Below are positions 58,494-64,000 of a stretch of 64,000 nt of DNA, one piece after another. The stretch lies in contig NC_090157.1 in the NCBI RefSeq assembly GCF_017916325.1, forward strand, positions 191,001-255,000, in the 5' to 3' direction. Position numbers and translations under genes: made by a program. How positions within the stretch are numbered: the stretch's first letter is position 1; every line of letters begins with the position of its first letter. This DNA comes from Leishmania martiniquensis. Lineage: Eukaryota > Euglenozoa > Kinetoplastea > Trypanosomatida > Trypanosomatidae. The notes beneath the pieces were generated by a model. The model was not told where the DNA came from and made no database searches. It worked only from the letters and a program-made list of their open reading frames with translations.

Positions 58494-61400
58494 CTACGGA
58501 TACCGTGGCGACTGCATCCGCGTGCGCGTGCCTGCCGCAGGAGCGGAGAGGTCGCACTCGTCATCCACGTCAGCTAATGCCCCCGCCAAGTCACCCTCAG
58601 GCCGAGCAGGGATGACTTCGAGAGTTTCCTTACCGTCGCGCACACAACCGCAGATGGATCTGATGCTCTTCACATTGGTCGGCAGCGGCTGCGCTGACAA
58701 ACCCATCACCGCGCTGCCTGGCCGGCCATCGTCCCGTTCCGGCACCGCCGTGGCTGCGCGATCGAACTCGGGTCCGAGGTACCGGCTGACGGAATTCGCA
58801 CAGCTGCTGCCGCCCTCGGCGGTGCTACAGCGACTACTGCCAGTGGAGGACGCCATGCCACTCCCAAGACCTCCCATTGGCACGCTGACAGAGCAGAGGC
58901 ATGGCGGAATGATCACGGCGGCTGTACCAGCGCCGGCATCGGTACTAAGAATGCCGCCTGTGTACTGCAGCATCTCGTGGTCCACCGGCTCCTCGGCCTT
59001 CATGGCGGGGTCCATGTGAGAGGAGTCCGACGAGCTGACGACTCCAACCGCCACCGTGTCGGCGCCGCCGCCTCTCTCCATCGCCATTGTAGAGACACAG
59101 ATCTCCGCATCACGCCCATACGAATGGCGGTGGGGCGTGCTGCCGCCGCCAGGGAAGGTGTCCTTACAGATCGACTGGTTCGTTGGTGTGCGCACAGCCG
59201 CACTCGCTTCGTCAGGCTCTTCCGTCACAGCGGGGCACACCGCAAGGGCTTCGCCGGCACCAGCACAGTACCCCGCCCGCTCCGTGGCGGCAGCATCAGC
59301 ATTCGAGCTTGCGGGGGAAGCCGTAGCCGCGCTTCCGCCCACAAACGGCCCACGTGCCTCCCCGCTGGAGACGGGGAACGGGGGCGGAATAGGGAGGGCA
59401 TGGCCGACAGATACCCGAGGAGCGCTCGCGGTCACGGGCGTCTCACGACGTACAAGACCGTGATTCAGCTCGTAGATCCGACGAACTTCTGGCGGACATG
59501 GGGAAGGGAGTCTGTGCACGCCGCTGCACTCGGTGCGGGCCATGCACGAGCCGCGAATCCAGTTTAGGCACACGTTGCGCGGCACACTCGCGTACGCGCA
59601 ACTTGTCGCGTTCCGGCACGCGCCGTACCAGCGGAGACACGGGTGCAGCTCGGTGCTGAAGGCGCGCCCCTCCGGACAGTGGAGGTCCTCCGGCACCGTC
59701 GCGGTGGCCGCCCCCTTAACGCCCGCCGGATGAGAGCGCCTGGCCCCAGCTGGGGAGTCGGCGCAGTCGCAATCCTCGTCATCTGCCACCTCCACAGGAA
59801 AGATGCAGCGAGCGATGTTGTGGTCGTGCACCGCTGCAGCGCCGCTGAGCATGATTGAATCTGCTGCTGCGTGCTTAAGCACACACGACTCTTGCCGAGG
59901 ACGGTCGCCATTAGGCACCCCCACAGCCTTCGGAATGCCGCTCGCACCCGATCCTCGGTGACGAGCTTGCTGCCACGCGTTCTTGTCAGCACCAGCCGTG
60001 GCCGATCTCGTTACCAGGCTAGCTGCTGGGCGTGCCTCACGAGCATCGACGGCCTCACCGCCGTATCCGCGACGGAAGGCGAAGAAGAGCGCCTTGGAAT
60101 GAATAAAGCGCGATGCCTCCGGGTTGCAGCTTGCCAGCTCGACGAGGATCTGCGCCAGGTCACCTTTCCTGGCGTAGAGCAGCTGCTTCTCCAGAGCTAA
60201 GCCAGGCGGGCCGCTCGTTAAAGTCGAGAAGGACGACCCTCCGCCTGCAGCACCTGGCGCTGTTGAGGCGGTTGGCAATGCGCTCGTCCGCCCTTGGCCT
60301 GCTGTCATGGCCGCCGTTGTCGCTGCGGAGGCAGCTACCCGCCCAGACGTCCAGATAGACAGCGGCGTCACCGTTGGGTTTGAAGACGAGGACGGCAACC
60401 GGCCGCTATGGGTACCGTAGCCACCAACCCCACCGACGCGGCACTGCGGGTGTGACATGTGCGCACTCGTGCACGGAGAGCTGCCGGCGGTGGTTGTTGT
60501 CCGGCAGCTCCGCCCGTTGCCGCCGGAAGTTAGGAGAGATGAAGAGCTCTGGTCACGGAGACTGATGTGCGTCTGCGAGGGCAACGGCGGTAGGGACGTG
60601 CAGATACCGCTGACGTGCGTGCAAGAGCTCTCCGGCGATGTCGAGTGGCCAGCAGAGCTCATCGACCTGCACTTGTCCGCAGCCACGGAGACAAGCCCGC
60701 GGTTCCTCTGCGGCCCAGTGCTGCACATCGTGACGCTTTGCGATGTGGACAACCCACCCGGCGTGCCAGAGAGTTGCGCCATATCCGAAAGCGAGGCAGA
60801 CTGGGACGGAAGCTTGGCAAGCGCGCCTTGGCTGATGTTGCACACGCACGGAGAGAGCATCACCTGCTGGCCGGAAAGAACTCGGGAAGCGGGGCACGGC
60901 GGTGGGTGAGTGTGCGGCAGCGTGCCCCACGGCAGCGCGTTGCCCGCAGCAGCGGCGCTGTAGTCGCCCACAAGTGGCAACGCTCGCGAGGGCGCGTTGG
61001 TCACCATGGGACTAAGCACTGACGGCATTGCGCCGGCGTCGTGGTCGGCAGTTCCGTCGCTGTACGAATACTGTCCGATGCCGCCCAAACTTTGCGCGGT
61101 TGTACGTGGGTGGCTGAGCAGCTGCGATTCCTGCTGGGAGTCACCCGCGTTCGTGATGGGTGTCACGTCCTGCAGCTGCAGCATTGAGCTTTCTTGGTCA
61201 TCCTCTGCGACCGCACTCACCGCAGCAGCAGCAGCGCGCGGTGCACCCAACGAAGATTCCGACGTCGGTGCTCCGTCGAGTGCCCGCTGGAAAAAGGGCG
61301 ATGAAGCGTAGGTGCCCGGCAGGTTATGAGGCGTTTCAACCGACGCGAGGGGACTCCCACTGACGCTACCAGCTCTGCAGCTGCAGCTGCTGTTGCCTTC

Positions 61401-62153
61401 GACTCTGCCACTGCGAAGCGGCGCCTGAAGCTGCTGCGGGATGATGTGTGTGGGTGCACCTGCGCGAGTTGCCCGCCTGACTGCGGTGTTTGGGGTGGGC
61501 TGTGGTGTGTCGGATACACTTCGCAGCATAGCGAAAGCGACGGAACCACCAGTGGAAGCAGTGTGCACGTCCATCACCGGCGGTGGAAGTGGAGCCGGTA
61601 ACCCTTCGTCCAGGGGCTGATCAGAGGCCTGTGTGGCAGTTGTGGACGCGGTGCTGTTCGCCGATGCGTGAGAGGCCACCGACGCTGTGGCCGCTGAAAC
61701 GGATGGGGGTGCCGGGGCAGCCGCGCCGAGTGCTCGCTGTGAAACACGCGAGAATTGTGGGTGCACTGCCACCGCAATTGCACGGGGAGACGCAGCACTT
61801 GTGCCAGACGCTTTGCCGCGGTTTGAGCTGTGGAGATGATGCGGGAAGGCAGTGTCTGGCGCATTCTGCTGCTGTCGTAGCTGCGCGGAGGCGCGGCCAG
61901 TTATTTTGGTTGCCGCCTGGCTGCGAACGTGCGACAGGGGACTGCGTGCGTGCTGAGACGCCATCTCGGGCATTTGTGTTGCGGGTGCTACGTCGTGGGA
62001 GGTGTTGTTGAGGAGAGCATCCGCCCATCGCCCCAATGGACCCCTCCCGTTGCTGGCGTCCTCCCCGGCTGCGTCCCCTGACAACCGCGCATACGACCTT
62101 AGAGACGGCGCTGCCTCCGTCGAAGAGGGCGGATGCGGGGAACTGCGTCTCAT
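58494..62153 (-). CDS. CCCH zinc-finger protein, probable RNA-binding regulator
   Basis: 1219 residues from the ATG at 62153. The frame to 62234 begins at GTG and lies across a likely splice acceptor. Two adjacent C3H fingers sit near residues 839-878. The second, C-x7-C-x5-C-x3-H (CLNWIRGSCMARTECSGVH), is complete. The first has the three Cys (CLRWYGACRNATSC) but Ser where the His should be. CCCH proteins bind AU-rich and other 3' UTR elements, and in trypanosomatids they control mRNA fate after transcription. The first 650 residues are Ser/Thr/Gln/Ala-rich and disordered. A well-ordered helical block, LEKQLLYARKGDLAQILVEL followed by RFIHSKALFFAFRRG, lies at roughly 665-710 and may be a second functional unit. 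The last 300 residues are again low-complexity, ending in an acidic patch. No catalytic domain is seen. Confidence 0.92.
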   Translation of the reverse strand: MRRSSPHPPSSTEAAPSLRSYARLSGDAAGEDASNGRGPLGRWADALLNNTSHDVAPATQMPEMASQHARSPLSHVRSQAATKITGRASAQLRQQQNAPDTAFPHHLHSSNRGKASGTSAASPRAIAVAVHPQFSRVSQRALGAAAPAPPSVSAATASVASHASANSTASTTATQASDQPLDEGLPAPLPPPVMDVHTASTGGSVAFAMLRSVSDTPQPTPNTAVRRATRAGAPTHIIPQQLQAPLRSGRVEGNSSCSCRAGSVSGSPLASVETPHNLPGTYASSPFFQRALDGAPTSESSLGAPRAAAAAVSAVAEDDQESSMLQLQDVTPITNAGDSQQESQLLSHPRTTAQSLGGIGQYSYSDGTADHDAGAMPSVLSPMVTNAPSRALPLVGDYSAAAAGNALPWGTLPHTHPPPCPASRVLSGQQVMLSPCVCNISQGALAKLPSQSASLSDMAQLSGTPGGLSTSQSVTMCSTGPQRNRGLVSVAADKCRSMSSAGHSTSPESSCTHVSGICTSLPPLPSQTHISLRDQSSSSLLTSGGNGRSCRTTTTAGSSPCTSAHMSHPQCRVGGVGGYGTHSGRLPSSSSNPTVTPLSIWTSGRVAASAATTAAMTAGQGRTSALPTASTAPGAAGGGSSFSTLTSGPPGLALEKQLLYARKGDLAQILVELASCNPEASRFIHSKALFFAFRRGYGGEAVDAREARPAASLVTRSATAGADKNAWQQARHRGSGASGIPKAVGVPNGDRPRQESCVLKHAAADSIMLSGAAAVHDHNIARCIFPVEVADDEDCDCADSPAGARRSHPAGVKGAATATVPEDLHCPEGRAFSTELHPCLRWYGACRNATSCAYASVPRNVCLNWIRGSCMARTECSGVHRLPSPCPPEVRRIYELNHGLVRRETPVTASAPRVSVGHALPIPPPFPVSSGEARGPFVGGSAATASPASSNADAAATERAGYCAGAGEALAVCPAVTEEPDEASAAVRTPTNQSICKDTFPGGGSTPHRHSYGRDAEICVSTMAMERGGGADTVAVGVVSSSDSSHMDPAMKAEEPVDHEMLQYTGGILSTDAGAGTAAVIIPPCLCSVSVPMGGLGSGMASSTGSSRCSTAEGGSSCANSVSRYLGPEFDRAATAVPERDDGRPGSAVMGLSAQPLPTNVKSIRSICGCVRDGKETLEVIPARPEGDLAGALADVDDECDLSAPAAGTRTRMQSPRYP

Positions 62154-62189
62154 GTCGTCCGGGTCGCTCGCTGGGGAAGGCACGAATTC

Positions 62190-62225
62190 CTCGCGGAAGT
62201 CGAAAAGGGGGGCAAGGCAGAAGTG
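62190..62225 (-). promoter_or_regulatory. putative trans-splice acceptor, CCCH gene
   Basis: Purine tract 62194-62225 on plus; AG at 62191-62190 about 36 nt upstream of the ATG at 62153. Supports the trimmed start. Confidence 0.45.
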
Positions 62226-64000
62226 TGCTGCCACGGGCTACGCTATAAGCGGGACACTCGCCAACACGAAGGAGCACTATGAAGCAAGGCAGACGGGTAC
62301 CACTCCTGAAACTCAGCTCAATGGACTCAACGTCGTTGGCGCAACAATGCTCTGGAGTAGCGCACGTCGATCCCCAGCCAAGGTGTCGGCTAACGCAGCT
62401 GCGTTTCAATCAGTGATGCAGGAGGGAGGTGTGTGTGTGTGCTGGCAATCGTATTCCGCGGGAATTTGGTATGTATGCGTGCGCAGGTGTCGCACTGCGT
62501 GTGAAGGATGTGTGGAAGCCTGTCGCGAGGCGGACGTGTATATTTCTGTGTATGGTGGCGGTGCTGCAAAGCTTCTGTATGTCTATGCTAGTCTGTGCTG
62601 AAGCGTGTCACTCTTGTAGGGAGAGAAAGAAAAAAAACCGGGGGTGAAACGTGCAACGACCTGTGCGCCCCTTGTCGCCGCGGCGGTGATACAGAGAAAG
62701 CGAAGAGGACACTCACGATGACGGAGAGGCGGGCACAGAAAACGGAGACACCCCAGACGCACACGAGAAAAAAAAGACGAAAACAGACGGGAGAAGGCGT
62801 CTGTCTCTGTGTGTGTGTGTGTGTGGAGTTGAGAGCTCCGGGTGTACGTCTGTGACTGAGTCTATAAGCCCCTGAGGGACGGGTCTAAGGGATATGTTGC
62901 TGTCCGTTTCCTTCTAGTCTGTGTGTCTGTATGTGTGCGTGTGTGTGCGTGCGCCCTGTCCTCCTCCTCCTCTGAGTGTCCTTGTATGTAATGTGTACGC
63001 CAATGAAGACGGCAGGTGTGTGTATGTATTTAAATACGTGTAAGTGTGAGTCCTGTTCCGATGCGTCGAAATACGTCTGGAGAGCAGAACGTGGAGGGGC
63101 AACAGTGTGCATATAGTGAGACAGAGGGGTGGGTGATAGAACGCGAAGCAGGGGCAGGAGAGGTGACTTAGCGTCACCCAAAGAGATGGCGGCGTACGCA
63201 GATGCAATGGCAAAGAGTGCTTGGTGTGAACAGGAAGGCGGGCAGGGAGCCCGCATGCGCACCGCCCAGTAGCGCCAACGTCAGCCCCCCACCCCACCCC
63301 CACACCCCTACACCCCTCCCCCATTCACCACTTCTCCACGATGTCCCCGTTTTCTCCCTCACATACCCCAATGCAGTGCGGCCATTGATGCGGGGGCTTC
63401 GGGATTCGCCTTCGCGCATGAAAGCGAATCGGGGAAAAAAATGAGGAAGAGGGGTGTATTGCAGCCGTCACACACGGGTCTTTTTTGCCGCAGGAAAGAA
63501 AGCGCAACGCGCAGTGAGGCGTGCTCCTATCACTGCGGCTCCTGCTGCGCGTTTCTGACATCTTCAGAAACAAACAGAAGTGTGTCTCCGTCCCCCCGTC
63601 TTTGTCGACCCTCTTTCTGGAGGTGAGTGCCTGCGACGTAGTGGATGAAGGCGTGCCTGTACACAATTTCGCTTTCTCTGCTCATCATGCGCGTCGGCTC
63701 TTCGTGGTGCGTTGTTTACCTTTCGTGGGCCAGAAAAAAAGGGGTCCGCTGGATCATCTCTTCTCCCCCGTCGCTGTACTCACTCTCTCTTCCTCACAGA
63801 CACGCTTACACACACACAAAAACACACAGGCGTGCCGCACCTCTCCCGGCGCGCGTCTCTTCACAGCGAGATGCGTACACGCAGATTCACGACAACGAGG
63901 AGAGGGCGTCGGTAAGAGAAAGGAGAGAAAAGACAAGAGGGAAGGTGGGAAGCAGGCGTTGTCGTGGGCACCGCACACAAAGAGGGCAGCATCACTTCGC
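62226..64000. other. gene-free right edge
   Basis: No supported gene. TG microsatellite at 62809-62826, GT/TG runs at 62918-62952, C-rich run at 63285-63322, and A runs. It probably belongs to the 3' UTR of a gene beyond the right edge. Confidence 0.55.
62809..62826 (+). repeat. (TG)n microsatellite
   Basis: About nine TG units. Confidence 0.9.

Noticed and set aside
62154..62234. 27-residue N-terminal extension of the CCCH protein
   Set aside because: Starts at GTG, and the stretch includes the likely acceptor AG at 62190, so it should be outside the coding part.
1..64000. CRISPR arrays, bacterial operons, rRNA genes
   Set aside because: No regularly spaced repeats, no ribosome binding sites, no rRNA-like segments; the gene content is eukaryotic.

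Overview
This 64 kb window reads as a nuclear segment of a trypanosomatid genome, most likely Leishmania. All 17 credible genes lie on the minus strand, and none shows an intron. They are separated by 0.6-3.3 kb of low-complexity DNA that is purine-rich on the plus strand, so pyrimidine-rich in the transcript sense, with many CA/TG and TA microsatellites. That is what a single polycistronic unit read right to left, with trans-splicing and polyadenylation between genes, should look like. Coding DNA is GC-rich and many proteins carry Ala/Ser/Pro-rich insertions typical of Leishmania. From memory only, the gene set resembles chromosome 22; I cannot verify this.

Order of transcription (right to left): a CCCH zinc-finger protein (58.5-62.2 kb); a mitochondrial SAP-domain protein (55.3-56.8 kb); an 1816-residue unknown (48.4-53.9 kb); a 1255-residue disordered unknown (41.3-45.1 kb); proteasome ATPase RPT5 (38.3-39.6 kb); a Rad6-like E2 (35.8-36.6 kb); a probable retroposon remnant (33.6-34.7 kb); NAT9-like acetyltransferase (32.1-33.4 kb); a PWWP-TrmO fusion (29.8-31.2 kb); RER1 (28.1-28.6 kb); proteasome ATPase RPT1 (24.5-25.8 kb); a kinesin (19.7-22.4 kb); a PPR-like, probably mitochondrial protein (16.0-18.7 kb); an FHA-parvulin (14.2-15.5 kb); a TBC RabGAP (9.8-13.2 kb); an unknown that looks like a Walker-less Rad51 paralogue (6.8-8.8 kb); an IWS1-like elongation factor (4.4-5.9 kb); and a long GSK3-type kinase (0.3-2.5 kb).

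As in other trypanosomatid clusters, neighbours are not an operon of related function, although two 19S base ATPases and an E2 lie within 15 kb. The most unusual items are the fusion of a PWWP chromatin-reader-like fold to a TrmO tRNA methyltransferase domain, and the Rad51/XRCC2-like protein lacking a P-loop. I see no tRNA, rRNA, CRISPR or intact mobile element. Start codons were placed at in-frame ATGs that I checked in the sequence; several longer reading frames begin at non-ATG codons and were trimmed.
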